Shown one piece after another: positions 1 through 9,707 of a stretch of DNA of 64,000 bases (position 1 is its first letter; each line of letters begins with the position of its first letter). A program made the position numbers and the translations under genes. Source of the DNA: Pelotalea chapellei (GTDB lineage: Bacteria; Desulfobacterota; Desulfuromonadia; Geobacterales; Pseudopelobacteraceae). Below the pieces are notes generated by a model. It ran no database searches, was not told the origin of the DNA, and saw only the letters and a program-made list of their open reading frames with translations. The DNA is taken from positions 352,300-416,299 of the forward strand of contig NZ_JAHDYS010000001.1 in assembly GCF_018531195.1 (NCBI RefSeq). Reading direction: 5' to 3'.

Positions 1-1606
1 GACCATCTTCAGCAAAACCCTGCCGAATGACCTTCTCAACCTCATCCGGCTTTGATGCGTGAAAACCTTTTGCGCCATAAGCTTCCGCCAGCTTGATAAA
101 GTCAATAGGTAGTTCCATGCAGGTTTGGGAATAACGCTTGTCAAAAAAGAGCTCCTGCCACTGCCGCACCATGCCAAGAAAATTGTTGTTGAGAATTACT
201 ATTTTGACGGGGAGGCGGTTCTGCACCAGCGTAGCCATTTCCTGAATATTCATCTGCACACCCCCATCGCCACAAATGGTAATAACCTGGCGCCCGGGAT
301 AAGCGGCCTGGGCACCCATGGCAGCCGGCAATCCATAGCCCATTGTGCCGAGTCCGCCCGATGAAAGCAGGGTGCGCGGCTTATTGAACTGGAAGAACTG
401 GGCAGTCCACATCTGATGCTGACCAACATCTGTAGAAACGATAGCGTCATCATCCGACAGCTCACGCAGTTTCTGAATCACGTACTGAGGCTTGATGATT
501 GTCGAACTCTGCTTGTAACTGAGGGGATGCTTGGTTTTCCAGCCGGCTATATCTGCATGCCAGGGACCAAGGGTGCTCAGGAATTTTTCAACCTTTTCCT
601 TCTGCTTGTCCAGCTGTTTGTTCATCTTGGAAAGAACATCCTGAACGTCACCGACAATTGGCAGATCAACCCGAACATTTTTCTTGATGGAGGTCGGATC
701 GACATCAATGTGAATAATTTTGGCATTAGGCGCAAAGGTGGCGATCTTGCCAGTCACGCGGTCATCAAAGCGAGCACCGACAGCAACGATAAGATCGCTA
801 TGGGTCATGGCCATGTTGGCACAATACGCCCCATGCATGCCAAGCATACCCAGGGAATTCTCATCGTTCCCGGGGAATGAACCCAATCCCATCAAAGTGG
901 TTGTTACCGGAACTGTAAGTCTGCGTGCCAGTGTAGTCAGTTGATCTGCAGCATCGCCCAATACAACGCCCCCCCCCACATACATTACCGGACGCTGTGA
1001 ATCCAACAGCATGCCGACAGCCTTTTCCACCTGCCGGAAATGACCTTCAAGGTTAGGTTTGTAACCACGAATATCAACAGACTCGGGATAAATAAACTCA
1101 GTCTGAGCAATTTGTACATCCTTGGGAAGGTCGACCAACACAGGGCCGGGCCGACCACTGCGAGCAATGTAGAAAGCCTTCTTCATGATCATTGCCACGT
1201 CCTTCACATCCTTGATCAGAAAGCTGTGCTTGGTGCAAGGACGTGTAATGCCGATGATGTCAACTTCCTGAAAAGCATCGTTACCAATCAGTGCGGTGGG
1301 AACCTGACCGGTGACGATTACCATGGGGATCGAATCCATATAAGCAGTGGCGATTCCGGTCACGGTATTGGTGGCCCCGGGGCCGGAAGTGGCGATGGCC
1401 ACACCTACCTTTCCAGTGGCACGGGCATAACCGTCAGCTGCGTGAGTTCCCGCCTGCTCATGACGAGGCAGGATGTGGCGAATCTCTTTGAAGCTGAAAA
1501 GTTCATCATAAATATTGATGACTGTGCCGCCGGGATAACCGAAGACCGTATCAACACCCTCCTTCTTCAAACATTCCAGCATGATGCGTGCGCCATTCAT
1601 CTTCAT
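1..1606 (-). CDS. ilvB: Acetolactate synthase large subunit (3' end outside window)
   Basis: ThDP-dependent enzyme of branched-chain amino acid synthesis; it condenses two pyruvates (or pyruvate and 2-oxobutyrate) to acetohydroxy acids. Translation of the minus strand stays open from ATG 1606 to the window edge (about 535 codons; the family is about 565), so roughly 30 C-terminal residues are missing. The N-terminus has the VFGYPGG motif. Near the left edge are the ThDP/Mg motif GDGG followed by VQMNIQEMAT, then NNNFLGMVRQW, typical of the catalytic large subunit. A TGAGG ribosome site precedes ATG 1606; ATG 1600 is an in-frame alternative. It lies 39 bp downstream of ilvD on the same strand, so the two are probably co-transcribed; ilvN and ilvC would be expected next, outside the window. 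Confidence 0.95.
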   Translation of the reverse strand, partial: MKMNGARIMLECLKKEGVDTVFGYPGGTVINIYDELFSFKEIRHILPRHEQAGTHAADGYARATGKVGVAIATSGPGATNTVTGIATAYMDSIPMVIVTGQVPTALIGNDAFQEVDIIGITRPCTKHSFLIKDVKDVAMIMKKAFYIARSGRPGPVLVDLPKDVQIAQTEFIYPESVDIRGYKPNLEGHFRQVEKAVGMLLDSQRPVMYVGGGVVLGDAADQLTTLARRLTVPVTTTLMGLGSFPGNDENSLGMLGMHGAYCANMAMTHSDLIVAVGARFDDRVTGKIATFAPNAKIIHIDVDPTSIKKNVRVDLPIVGDVQDVLSKMNKQLDKQKEKVEKFLSTLGPWHADIAGWKTKHPLSYKQSSTIIKPQYVIQKLRELSDDDAIVSTDVGQHQMWTAQFFQFNKPRTLLSSGGLGTMGYGLPAAMGAQAAYPGRQVITICGDGGVQMNIQEMATLVQNRLPVKIVILNNNFLGMVRQWQELFFDKRYSQTCMELPIDFIKLAEAYGAKGFHASKPDEVEKVIRQGFAEDG

Positions 1607-1645
1607 AAAATACCTCAGGGTCAAAATATGGTTAATCTCAAATCA

Positions 1646-3307
1646 TTAATCAGCTGTCGTGACTGCTCCGGTGTGTGCCGATGTCACCACTTTGGCATAA
1701 CGTGAAAGCCAACCGGTCTTTATCTTGGCTTCCGGTGCTTTCCAGGCCGCCCGACGGGTGGCAAGAGTTGCCTCATCCACCAGTAGTTCAAGTTTGCGGG
1801 CAGGAATATCCAGAACAATGCGATCTCCATCCTCGACCAGCGCGATTGGACCACCTTGAGCTGCTTCGGGAGAGATATGGCCTATACAGGGACCACGGGT
1901 ACCTCCGGAAAAGCGGCCGTCCGTAATCAGTGCCACGGAATCTCCCAGGCCAAGCCCCATGATGGCGGCGGTCGGTGCCAGCATTTCGCGCATCCCCGGC
2001 CCACCTTTGGGGCCTTCATAGCGAATGACAACCACGTCGCCGGCGACGATTTTGCCTTCCATGATGGCGGCCATGGCTTTTTCCTCTGCATCAAAACAAC
2101 GGGCGGTGCCCTCGAACTGCATCATCTTGTCAGAAACACCGGACTGTTTGACTACAGCCCCTTTGGGAGCAATGTTACCTGAGAGAATGGCGATGCCTCC
2201 CTCTTTCTTGATCGGGTTGGAAAGCGGTCGAATGACCTCTTCGTCGACATTCTGGATGCTCTCGGCCAACTGGTGGGTCGTCAGTCCGAACAGTGTGGGA
2301 GCATCCTTGATCTTGTCACCCAACTGTTTGAAGACGCCGCTGACACCGCCAGCGATATCGAGATCTTCCATGAAATATTCACCCGCCGGATTCATGGAGG
2401 AGAGCTGTGGAGTATCCTTGGCAAGGACATCGAACAACTCCAGAGGCAGCTCAACGCCTGCTTCATGGGCGATTGCCAAAAGATGAAGAACCGTATTCGA
2501 AGATCCTCCCAGCGCGAGATCGACCCGGATGGCGTTTTCAAAAGCTTCACGAGTCAGGATACTGCGCGGAGTGACATTGTTGTGTACCAACTCGACGATC
2601 TTTTCACCTGATGCAAAAGCGATGCGTCGCTTAAGAGCAGAAACCGCCAGGGCCGTTCCACAGCGTGGCAGACTCATGCCCATGGTCTCGGTCAAAATGG
2701 CCATTGTGTTTGCGGTAAATAGGCCCTGGCAAGACCCCATACCGGGGCAGGCATTGTCTTCACAAACCTGCAGTTCCTTGTCGCTGATTACACCCGCCTT
2801 ATAGCGAGCCATGGCCTCAAATGTATCCGAGACAAAGGAAAATTGGCGACCGGACTGGCCCCTGCCGCTCATCATCGGGCCTGCGGTTACGACGATACAG
2901 GGAATATCAAGCCGTGCAGCAGCCATGAGCATGCCGGGAGTGATCTTATCGCAGTTTGTCAACAGCACCAGACCGTCGAGACGATGTGCTTCTGCCACAG
3001 ATTCAACCATGTCGGCAATCAACTCGCGCGTCGGCAGGGAATAGTGCATGCCTTTGTGCCCCATGGCCATGCCGTCACACACTCCTGGAATTCCAAAAAA
3101 GAAGGCATGTCCGCCGCCGGTGTGCACACCTTTCTCTATGAAGCGTTCAAGATCGCGCATACCTACATGACCGGGTATAAGATCTGTGAAACTGGTAGCA
3201 ATGCCTATGAATGGCTTATCCATCTGGCTCTGGGGTACGCCTGTACCTTTCAGTAGTGCACGATGGGGAGTACGCTCCAGGCCGCGTGTTATGGTGTCGC
3301 TTCTCAT
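1646..3307 (-). CDS. ilvD: Dihydroxy-acid dehydratase
   Basis: Iron-sulfur dehydratase that converts dihydroxy-isovalerate and dihydroxy-methylvalerate to 2-oxo acids in valine and isoleucine synthesis. The 553 residues match the usual family length. Visible motifs are NCDKITPGM (cluster cysteine), CPGMGSCQG (second cysteine region), and [15 protein letters not shown] with the serine that acts as base. The start is ATG 3307 with an AAGGACC-like ribosome site. A TTGACA/TAGTAT promoter lies about 70-100 bp upstream. It is the first gene of an ilvD-ilvB unit. No leader-peptide attenuator or T-box was seen upstream. Confidence 0.97.
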   Translation of the reverse strand: MRSDTITRGLERTPHRALLKGTGVPQSQMDKPFIGIATSFTDLIPGHVGMRDLERFIEKGVHTGGGHAFFFGIPGVCDGMAMGHKGMHYSLPTRELIADMVESVAEAHRLDGLVLLTNCDKITPGMLMAAARLDIPCIVVTAGPMMSGRGQSGRQFSFVSDTFEAMARYKAGVISDKELQVCEDNACPGMGSCQGLFTANTMAILTETMGMSLPRCGTALAVSALKRRIAFASGEKIVELVHNNVTPRSILTREAFENAIRVDLALGGSSNTVLHLLAIAHEAGVELPLELFDVLAKDTPQLSSMNPAGEYFMEDLDIAGGVSGVFKQLGDKIKDAPTLFGLTTHQLAESIQNVDEEVIRPLSNPIKKEGGIAILSGNIAPKGAVVKQSGVSDKMMQFEGTARCFDAEEKAMAAIMEGKIVAGDVVVIRYEGPKGGPGMREMLAPTAAIMGLGLGDSVALITDGRFSGGTRGPCIGHISPEAAQGGPIALVEDGDRIVLDIPARKLELLVDEATLATRRAAWKAPEAKIKTGWLSRYAKVVTSAHTGAVTTAD

Positions 3308-3376
3308 ATGTAGGTCCTTTAAAAAAACTTGTTTCTTCCTGTCAAACAGAGTGTTGATATATGTAAAAGGTCTAAA

Positions 3377-3406
3377 ATACTACAATATCGTCTGAAAGGT
3401 TGTCAA
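3377..3406 (-). promoter_or_regulatory. Sigma-70 type promoter for ilvD-ilvB
   Basis: On the minus strand TTGACA (3406-3401) is followed, after an 18-bp spacer, by TAGTAT (3382-3377). The -35 box is perfect. The predicted start lies about 60 bp upstream of the ilvD ATG. Confidence 0.6.
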
Positions 3407-3418
3407 TCCATTGTAATC

Positions 3419-3447
3419 TTGCAAAGGCAATTTCCAGACTATATACT
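3419..3447 (+). promoter_or_regulatory. Sigma-70 type promoter for rarA
   Basis: TTGCAA (3419-3424), 17-bp spacer, TATACT (3442-3447). It is divergent from the ilvD promoter and about 75 bp upstream of the chosen rarA start. This supports a start downstream of 3450 rather than the longer reading frame that opens at 3329. Confidence 0.55.
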
Positions 3448-3523
3448 TTCAAATCACGCAGCACTTCATGCGATTGCAAATATCTGGCGGCTTGGTCGCC
3501 TTCCTCCTAAAGGTCCCTTACTT

Positions 3524-4873
3524 GTGAAATCCGAAAAAGCAACCTCCCCCGGCATATTTGAATTTGCTGCAGCAGACAAAAAAGTTGACCATGCTCCACT
3601 GGCTGAGCGAATGCGCCCGCGCACCATTAGTGAATTTACCGGTCAGGATCATCTTCTTGGAGAAGGTCGCATCCTGCGCAGGATGATTGAAACGGATAAC
3701 CTGTCATCCCTTGTTTTCTGGGGTCCTCCCGGCTGCGGCAAGACCACCCTGGCCCATGTCATTGCACGGGAAACCCGATCTCACTTCATTTTCTTCTCCG
3801 CAATTCTATCGGGTATCAAGGAAATCCGGGAGATATTCCGTGAAGCAGAAGGTTATGCTGTGCGGGGCATCCGCACCATTTTGTTTGTCGATGAGATTCA
3901 CCGTTTCAACAAATCCCAACAGGACGCCTTCCTCCCCTACGTTGAAAAGGGTGTGGTCACCATTATCGGCGCCACTACGGAAAACCCTTCTTTCGAAATC
4001 ATTGCCCCGCTGCTTTCCCGCTGCCGCGTGCTGACACTTCAGCAACTTGATTCCTTCACTATCAAGTCAATCATGCAACATGCCTTAAGTGACCACGAGC
4101 GCGGACTTGGCAATCGGGAACTGACCGCTGAGGACACTGCACTGGACTTTCTTGCCCAACAGGCCAACGGAGATGCCAGAATTGCACTCAACACCCTTGA
4201 AGTGGCTGCAGGACTGGTTGAATCCGTGACTGAGGACCGGGAAACTGGGATCACTCTGGAGATTGTGCAGGAGGCGCTGCAAAAGAAGGCGATTCTGTAC
4301 GACAAGGGAGGAGAGGAACACTACAATGTGATTTCTGCCTTCATCAAATCCATGCGCGCAAGCGATCCTGACGCCGCACTCTACTGGCTTGCACGCATGC
4401 TTGAGGCGGGCGAAGACCCGCTCTTCATCCTGCGCCGCATGATTGTTCTTGCTTCTGAAGATATCGGCAACGCCGATCCACGTGCTCTGCAGGTGGCTGT
4501 TTCCGCCCTCCAGGCGTTTCAGATGATCGGCTTGCCTGAAGGGCGCATTCCCATGGCCCAGGCCGTAACGTATCTTGCCACTGCTCCCAAATCCAATGCC
4601 TCCTATATCGGCATCGATGCCGCCCTTGCAGAAGTGCGCAAAAGCGGGGCTCTCCCGGTCCCGATGCATATTCGAAATGCGCCCACGAAACTGATGAAAG
4701 AACTGGGCTACCACAAGGGGTACAAATACGACCATGATTATGAGGGATTCTCAGGACAGGAATGCCTGCCGGAAAAAATCAGCGGTGCGAAATACTATGA
4801 GCCAAAGGGACGCGGCTATGAAAAGAATATCCTGGAACGGATGGAGTGGTTAAGGAATAAACGCCGGGAGTAA
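3524..4873 (+). CDS. rarA: Replication-associated recombination protein A, AAA+ ATPase
   Basis: Clamp-loader-like AAA+ ATPase (RarA/MgsA/WRNIP1 family) acting at stalled replication forks. The 449 residues include Walker A GPPGCGKTT near residue 67, Walker B FVDEIHRFN, and the sensor motif GATTENPSFE, followed by the conserved C-terminal half (EDIGNADPRAL and KGYKYDHDYEGF). The start chosen is GTG 3524, preceded by AAGGTCC. The frame is open back to 3329, but that extension lies over the promoter region and has no family resemblance. It stands alone, divergent from ilvD. Confidence 0.93.
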   Translation: MKSEKATSPGIFEFAAADKKVDHAPLAERMRPRTISEFTGQDHLLGEGRILRRMIETDNLSSLVFWGPPGCGKTTLAHVIARETRSHFIFFSAILSGIKEIREIFREAEGYAVRGIRTILFVDEIHRFNKSQQDAFLPYVEKGVVTIIGATTENPSFEIIAPLLSRCRVLTLQQLDSFTIKSIMQHALSDHERGLGNRELTAEDTALDFLAQQANGDARIALNTLEVAAGLVESVTEDRETGITLEIVQEALQKKAILYDKGGEEHYNVISAFIKSMRASDPDAALYWLARMLEAGEDPLFILRRMIVLASEDIGNADPRALQVAVSALQAFQMIGLPEGRIPMAQAVTYLATAPKSNASYIGIDAALAEVRKSGALPVPMHIRNAPTKLMKELGYHKGYKYDHDYEGFSGQECLPEKISGAKYYEPKGRGYEKNILERMEWLRNKRRE

Positions 4874-4896
4874 CAGGCCGTCACTATCGGAGTATC

Positions 4897-4908
4897 CGGG
4901 GACATAGG
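4897..4908. repeat. Short copy of the insertion-element-like end found at the right edge
   Basis: The 12-mer CGGGGACATAGG occurs here and again at 63896-63907, in both cases followed by a degenerate (T/C)(A/T)A(A/T)CAG. The shared stretch is short and sits between genes; it may be a relic of an insertion-sequence end. Confidence 0.3.
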
Positions 4909-4966
4909 CTATCAGTCGCATGTGCTTCAAGGAATGACTTCACCCATTCCCTCAAAAGAGCAAAAA

Positions 4967-5428
4967 ATGAAACTATTTCTTTTTGAACGCATCCAAGTCC
5001 TGCCGGTCAACATCAATGATGCGTGGAGGTTTTTCAGCAACCCACGAAACCTTAAAGACATAACTCCCCCCTCCATGGATTTTAAGGTAACCTCTCCAAA
5101 CACAGATCAAACCTATGCAGGCCAGATTATCACCTACACAGTGCGCCCCCTTTTCGGTGTAGCAATGAACTGGGTAACAGAAATTACTCATGTGCAGGAA
5201 CCTTTTTTCTTTGTTGACGAGCAGCGCTTCGGTCCGTATCGTTTCTGGCATCACCAGCATCACTTTAATGAGATTGAGGAGGGGGTTGAGATACGGGATC
5301 TGATTCACTATCTCCTGCCCCCCATGCAGTTCGCCGGCCTGGTGAACAGGTTGATCGTGGAGCCCCGCCTAAACAGGATTTTTGAGTTTCGCCGCCAGGC
5401 GTTGATGAAAATATTTCCTGTGCCCTGA
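4967..5428 (+). CDS. SRPBCC-fold ligand-binding protein
   Basis: Small soluble protein of the START/polyketide-cyclase-like (SRPBCC, COG4276-type) superfamily; ligand and function are unknown. Recognisable family features are the N-terminal DAWRFFSNPRNLKDITPP stretch, the VTEITHVQEP...F-VDEQRFGPYRFWHH region and EIRDLIHYLLP near the C-terminus. I chose ATG 4967 (153 residues) because family members start just before the first beta strand. ATG 4934 and 4922 are in-frame alternatives and none has a strong ribosome site. It sits 93 bp after rarA and 67 bp before pfkA. Confidence 0.75.
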   Translation: MKLFLFERIQVLPVNINDAWRFFSNPRNLKDITPPSMDFKVTSPNTDQTYAGQIITYTVRPLFGVAMNWVTEITHVQEPFFFVDEQRFGPYRFWHHQHHFNEIEEGVEIRDLIHYLLPPMQFAGLVNRLIVEPRLNRIFEFRRQALMKIFPVP

Positions 5429-5495
5429 TCAGGTCATCAGCATTACGCGAATTATCTGAGATACTATTATTGATGATAATAAAGAGGAGAAATAT

Positions 5496-6455
5496 ATGAA
5501 GCGACTTGCTGTCTTGACCAGTGGCGGCGACTGTTCCGGCATGAACGCCTGCATTAGAGCCGTAGTGAGAACCGCCGTCAGAATGAAAATCGAGGTCATC
5601 GGCTTCCGCAAGGGGTACCAGGGGCTAATGAAAGGTGACGCCATTAATCTTGATAGCAAGGCGGTATCCGGAATCCTTCACAGAGGAGGGACGTTTCTGC
5701 AATCTGCCCGTGCCATTGAATTCAAGACGCCTGAAGGGCAGCAGCAAGCGCTCAGCAACCTCAGGGAGATGGGTATAGACGGAATGGTGGTGCTGGGTGG
5801 AGATGGTTCATTAACCGGAGCCCTTGCACTGCACCGGCTTGGGTTCCCTGTAGTAGGAATCCCGGCCAGCATTGATAACGACATCCCCTTCACCGATATG
5901 TCCCTTGGGGTTGATACGGCACTCAACAACATTCTTTATGCCGTTGACTGCATTAAAGACACCGCATCCTCCCACGCCAGAGCATTTGTAATCGAAGTCA
6001 TGGGACGCAATTCAGGATACCTTGCTTCCATATCAGCAATTGCCACAGGTGCGGAATTCGCCCTGGTTCCCGAGCAGGCCTACGATCTGACCGAGATCTG
6101 CCAGCAACTGCGAGGCCGCTTTGCCGAAGGACGTGACAATGCCATCATCATAGTTGCCGAGGGAGCCGGGCATGCCCAGGAAATTGCCAACAGCATCAAG
6201 GACACTATAGGTTTCGAGGTACGGGTTACCGTGCTGGGGCATTACCAGCGAGGAGGCGCACCGACTGTCTTTGATCGCCTGCTGGCAAGCCGTTTCGGCA
6301 AAAAATCAGTTGAACTGCTGATTTCCGGCGTGTCGGGGGTCATGGTAGGCCTCTCAGCCAACAACATGTTGGCCACACCGCTGGATGATGTGATCAGGAG
6401 CGAGAAACGCCCCCATGACGAAGTACTCCGAATGGCCGAAGTACTCGGGATCTGA
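5496..6455 (+). CDS. pfkA: ATP-dependent 6-phosphofructokinase
   Basis: Commits fructose-6-phosphate to glycolysis. The 319 residues are the usual bacterial length and align with E. coli numbering: GGDGS at 101-105 and PASIDND at 123-129 with catalytic Asp127. Gly104 and Ala124 predict ATP rather than pyrophosphate as phosphoryl donor (PPi enzymes carry Asp104/Lys124). A strong AGAGGAG ribosome site precedes ATG 5496. The stop codon is one base from the next ATG (corA), suggesting translational coupling. Confidence 0.97.
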   Translation: MKRLAVLTSGGDCSGMNACIRAVVRTAVRMKIEVIGFRKGYQGLMKGDAINLDSKAVSGILHRGGTFLQSARAIEFKTPEGQQQALSNLREMGIDGMVVLGGDGSLTGALALHRLGFPVVGIPASIDNDIPFTDMSLGVDTALNNILYAVDCIKDTASSHARAFVIEVMGRNSGYLASISAIATGAEFALVPEQAYDLTEICQQLRGRFAEGRDNAIIIVAEGAGHAQEIANSIKDTIGFEVRVTVLGHYQRGGAPTVFDRLLASRFGKKSVELLISGVSGVMVGLSANNMLATPLDDVIRSEKRPHDEVLRMAEVLGI

Positions 6456-6456
6456 A

Positions 6457-7533
6457 ATGCCCACTCGACAGAAATTTCTTAAAAAACGCTCCATCAAGTC
6501 AGGAATGCCTCCGGGATCACTGGTACACATTGGTGAAGAACGGGCTGAAGCAGCACAGATCAGCATCATTGCTTACGATGCAACGGCCCTAGAGGAGCAA
6601 AGCCTTCCGAAGATCGGGAAACACCTCCCTTCCTGTATCAACCCCACCGGTGTAACGTGGATAAATGTGGAAGGTGTTCACGACGTTGAGATCGTTCGCG
6701 CTCTTGGAGAGCATTTTTCCTTTCATCCTCTGGTGATGGAAGATATCGTCAATACCGTGCAGCGTCCGAAAATTGAAGATTACGGAGAGTACCTCTTCAT
6801 CGTGATGCGCATGCTCCGACCACAGCATGAAGCTGACTTCTCTTCCGAGCAGCTTAGTATGATCGTAGGCCCCAATTATCTGCTGACATTTCAGGAGGGA
6901 ATTAAAGGAGATGTTTTCGATGCAGTACGCGAGCGTATTCGTACCAGCAAGGGAAAAATCCGCGCCTTAGGAACAGATTACCTCTGCTATTCGCTGATAG
7001 ATGCCATTGTGGATAGTTATTTCAGTGTCCTTGAGGAACTGGGAGAACACATTGTTGATGTTGAGGAAGAACTCACCCTGACACCGGGTCGGGAAACGCT
7101 CCACCGAATAAGTTACCTCAAAAAGGAGATTATCTTTTTGCGCAGAGCTGTCTGGCCGCTCAGGGAGGCTATCTCCTTTCTGGAGCGTGGCGACAGCCAT
7201 CTTCTGTCTGATGCCACAAGAGTATATTATCGTGACATCTACGATCACACTGTGCAAGTAATGGATACTGTCGAGACATACAGGGATCTGCTCGCCGGAA
7301 TGCTTGACCTGTATCTTTCGAGCGTCAGTAATCGCATGAATGAAATTATGAAGTTTTTGACCGTGGTGGGTATGATTTTCCTGCCATTGACATTTCTGGT
7401 AGGCGTGTATGGCATGAATTTCAAGAATATGCCGGAACTTGAGTGGCATTACGGATATTATGCGCTCTGGGCTGTAATGATCGTGCTCTCGCTTGGAATG
7501 GTTGCTTTTTTCAGAAAAAAGAAATGGCTATGA
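6457..7533 (+). CDS. corA: CorA-family magnesium/cobalt transport protein
   Basis: Pentameric divalent-cation channel of the inner membrane. Of 358 residues most form the cytoplasmic alpha/beta funnel (TWINVEGVHD, LVMEDIVNTVQRPKIEDY). The C-terminus has two membrane helices with the signature YGMNF just after the first, and a basic tail (FFRKKKWL). The start chosen is ATG 6457, immediately after the pfkA stop; an in-frame ATG at 6415 would overlap pfkA by 41 bp. Confidence 0.93.
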   Translation: MPTRQKFLKKRSIKSGMPPGSLVHIGEERAEAAQISIIAYDATALEEQSLPKIGKHLPSCINPTGVTWINVEGVHDVEIVRALGEHFSFHPLVMEDIVNTVQRPKIEDYGEYLFIVMRMLRPQHEADFSSEQLSMIVGPNYLLTFQEGIKGDVFDAVRERIRTSKGKIRALGTDYLCYSLIDAIVDSYFSVLEELGEHIVDVEEELTLTPGRETLHRISYLKKEIIFLRRAVWPLREAISFLERGDSHLLSDATRVYYRDIYDHTVQVMDTVETYRDLLAGMLDLYLSSVSNRMNEIMKFLTVVGMIFLPLTFLVGVYGMNFKNMPELEWHYGYYALWAVMIVLSLGMVAFFRKKKWL

Positions 7534-7564
7534 TTTGAACTGTTATTTTTTTATGGAGGGTATC

Positions 7565-8812
7565 ATGAGGCTTTTTCCTTATGGCATCAGAATGATGCTG
7601 ATTATCTGCATGTTGCTTTCAGCCCCAATCCTGTCCGATGCTTCACCGGAAAAAGCTGAAAAAACTGCCCGAGAGAAAAAGATGACTTTTCCTGTGGGGG
7701 CCGACACGCAATCCGAGGTCTGCGGTAGATGCCATACCGCCATCTATCGCGAATATGCATTCGGGTTCGGCAGTGACCAGGGCTATAAGCTGGTTTCGCA
7801 AGATGGTAAGGCCCACACCTTGCCGCATATAGTCTCGTCAAAGGCAACCGGTCATGCCTTGACCGACATAAAGTCCTTTTCCAAACAGCCGAAACAGCAT
7901 GAGATGGCCGGGACCGCCTGTGCAGCCTGCCACCTGCCTGAAAGCTTCACGATACCGCGAAATCTCGAGATATCAGAGACAGACAAGCCCAAAGTAAGTG
8001 CCATGAAACGGGAAGAGACGGGATTATCCTGTGTCAGCTGCCATCTGACTCCTGAAGGAAAAATCCGTGGTCCTTACAACATTAACGCCCCCCATGAAAA
8101 TCGACCCGATGTCAATATCAAGACTTCACTGATGTGCGCTTATTGCCATAGCCTCGGAAAGAGAGTGCCGGGAAATCAGACCCAGACTTTCCTTGAGTGG
8201 CGTGACGACTTTTTTCTCAAGGGACTGGGGCGTCAGAACTGCCAGGATTGCCATATGCCCCACACCATGCGCAGATTAACAGAGGACACCACCCTTCCGG
8301 AAAGAGTTTCGTCGCGCCATCTCTGGACAGGCGGACGTTCTCTGCAGAGACTTCTCAACGCCTTGAGCCAGGTTATTGTCCAGCCGGTCAAAGAAAAAGG
8401 AGCTTTTGACTTTCATGTCATCAACATCGGCGCTGGCCATTCCGTTCCTACGGGTTCCCATCGACGCGCAGTTTACCTTCAAGTACAAGCGATCAGTTCA
8501 GAAGGGAAAACAGCTGCCACCCAGGAATGGACTTTCGCTCCCTGGTCCGGCAACGGACCAAATGACAGCACCTGGTTGGATGAGTTCAGAAAAATGCCGG
8601 GTAGCTCAGTACCTGCTGAAGCCTTGGCCCCACACGAGACAATAATCCGTGCCGGCGAGGAAAGAGTGCTGCATTGGTCCCCCACCCTTGCTGCCGGACG
8701 CTACACAATCACATCTCGGCTTGTCTATGACCTGAACCGCTATAACGATCGTAGCTACAAGGGTGACCAGACCCGCATCAGCGAAACTTCCCTGGAGGTG
8801 TCCGTCAAATGA
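7565..8812 (+). CDS. Secreted five-haem c-type cytochrome
   Basis: Periplasmic or outer-surface electron-transfer protein. The 415 residues start with a signal peptide (basic N-terminus, hydrophobic stretch, SDAS cleavage region). Five CXXCH haem sites are visible in order: CGRCH (residue 53), CAACH, CVSCH, CAYCH and CQDCH. After the haem part, from about residue 265, is a beta-rich C-terminal domain (GHSVPTGSHRRAVYLQV) also seen in other Geobacter cytochromes. A GGAGGG ribosome site sets ATG 7565; the frame is open back to 7493 but that would overlap corA. Its stop overlaps the next gene by 4 bp. The redox partner is not evident. Confidence 0.9.
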   Translation: MRLFPYGIRMMLIICMLLSAPILSDASPEKAEKTAREKKMTFPVGADTQSEVCGRCHTAIYREYAFGFGSDQGYKLVSQDGKAHTLPHIVSSKATGHALTDIKSFSKQPKQHEMAGTACAACHLPESFTIPRNLEISETDKPKVSAMKREETGLSCVSCHLTPEGKIRGPYNINAPHENRPDVNIKTSLMCAYCHSLGKRVPGNQTQTFLEWRDDFFLKGLGRQNCQDCHMPHTMRRLTEDTTLPERVSSRHLWTGGRSLQRLLNALSQVIVQPVKEKGAFDFHVINIGAGHSVPTGSHRRAVYLQVQAISSEGKTAATQEWTFAPWSGNGPNDSTWLDEFRKMPGSSVPAEALAPHETIIRAGEERVLHWSPTLAAGRYTITSRLVYDLNRYNDRSYKGDQTRISETSLEVSVK

Positions 8813-9165
8813 ACTCCATCACCCGCCTTGTGCTCCGCTGGATACTGAACTGCTTCGCTCTGTTTTTCGTAATGAAGCTGATTCCCGGCATTCAGATCGA
8901 TCACTTCCAGGACCTGCTGATAGGCACGCTGATCCTCGGCCTGCTGAACGTTTTTATTCGTCCGGTATTTGTACTGCTGACTCTGCCGGTCACCATGCTC
9001 ACCCTGGGGCTGTTTACCCTGGTGATCAACGGTTTCATGTTCTATCTCGCTGCCCACCTTGTCCACGGCTTCAGGGTTTCAGGTTTTGGAACCGCATTTG
9101 TGGCGGCCCTGCTTTACAGTATTTTCTCATTTATTCTGAACATGGTCTTTCTGCCAAAGAAGTAA
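8809..9165 (+). CDS. Phage-holin-family (PF04020-type) four-helix membrane protein
   Basis: Small integral membrane protein (118 residues) with four predicted membrane helices. It contains GLLNVFIRPVFVLLTLPVTMLTLGLFTLVINGF in two adjacent hydrophobic blocks, the hallmark of the 'mycobacterial 4TMS phage holin' family widespread in bacteria and of unknown role; despite the name there is no prophage here. The ATG overlaps the cytochrome stop (ATGA), so the two are translationally coupled. Confidence 0.85.
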   Translation: MNSITRLVLRWILNCFALFFVMKLIPGIQIDHFQDLLIGTLILGLLNVFIRPVFVLLTLPVTMLTLGLFTLVINGFMFYLAAHLVHGFRVSGFGTAFVAALLYSIFSFILNMVFLPKK

Positions 9166-9197
9166 CTGTTCCGACAAGACAGCAACCCCCAAATCAA

Positions 9198-9240
9198 AAG
9201 AGCACGAAGAAAAGGGCATTCTCCCTTCCTTCGTGCTCTT
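9198..9240. terminator. Bidirectional terminator between convergent genes
   Basis: Perfect 12-bp stem (9198-9209 with 9229-9240) around a 19-base loop. It separates the rightward cytochrome/holin unit from the leftward rtcB-archease unit. Confidence 0.75.
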
Positions 9241-9272
9241 CCTAGTTTAAAAGGAGCGCATCCTGATCTGAA

Positions 9273-9707
9273 TCATATATCCAGCACAACCGTTGCCCGC
9301 CAACCATCTTCTTCCTGCACTACCTGAAAATGGTGCAAGGTAACCGCCTTCACATCAACCACCAGCCGATGTCGTTGTGGGGCAATTTTCTCTCCGCTTG
9401 TCACTGCTTCCAACCGCAGGATATCATCTGCCTCTTCTATTCTCACCACATCCGCATGCAGCAGTAGTTGCCGGGCGTCCTTTTGGAAGACCAGCTCTTC
9501 GAGGAATGAATATAGCAAGAGATCCAGGTCTGTATGTTCAAGCTTGATAATCTCTTCCTGCACCCGTTCAACATCTTCCAATTGATGAACCATGGTATGC
9601 AGCAGAGCTTCGGCACAGGAGATAAAAAGTTCTTCACGGGTGGTTCCATAAGCTTCGAAAGCCACATCAGCAGTCGCTATATGTTCAAGAAACCGGTACG
9701 TCATCAT
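9273..9707 (-). CDS. Archease, RtcB activator
   Basis: Protein cofactor that speeds guanylylation of the RNA ligase RtcB and broadens its NTP use. The 144 residues show the family signature: YRFLEHIATADVAFEAYG at the N-terminus, the central LDLLLYSFLEELVF helix, and KAVTLHHFQV near the C-terminus, where the conserved metal-binding acidic residues and histidines lie. The start overlaps the rtcB stop (TAATG), so the two form an operon and are made together. Two adjacent ATGs (9707 and 9704) are possible. Confidence 0.93.
   Translation of the reverse strand: MMTYRFLEHIATADVAFEAYGTTREELFISCAEALLHTMVHQLEDVERVQEEIIKLEHTDLDLLLYSFLEELVFQKDARQLLLHADVVRIEEADDILRLEAVTSGEKIAPQRHRLVVDVKAVTLHHFQVVQEEDGWRATVVLDI

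Noticed and set aside
8809..9165. Prophage lysis gene (holin)
   Set aside because: The family name is historical; the gene is coupled to a cytochrome gene and no phage genes are near.
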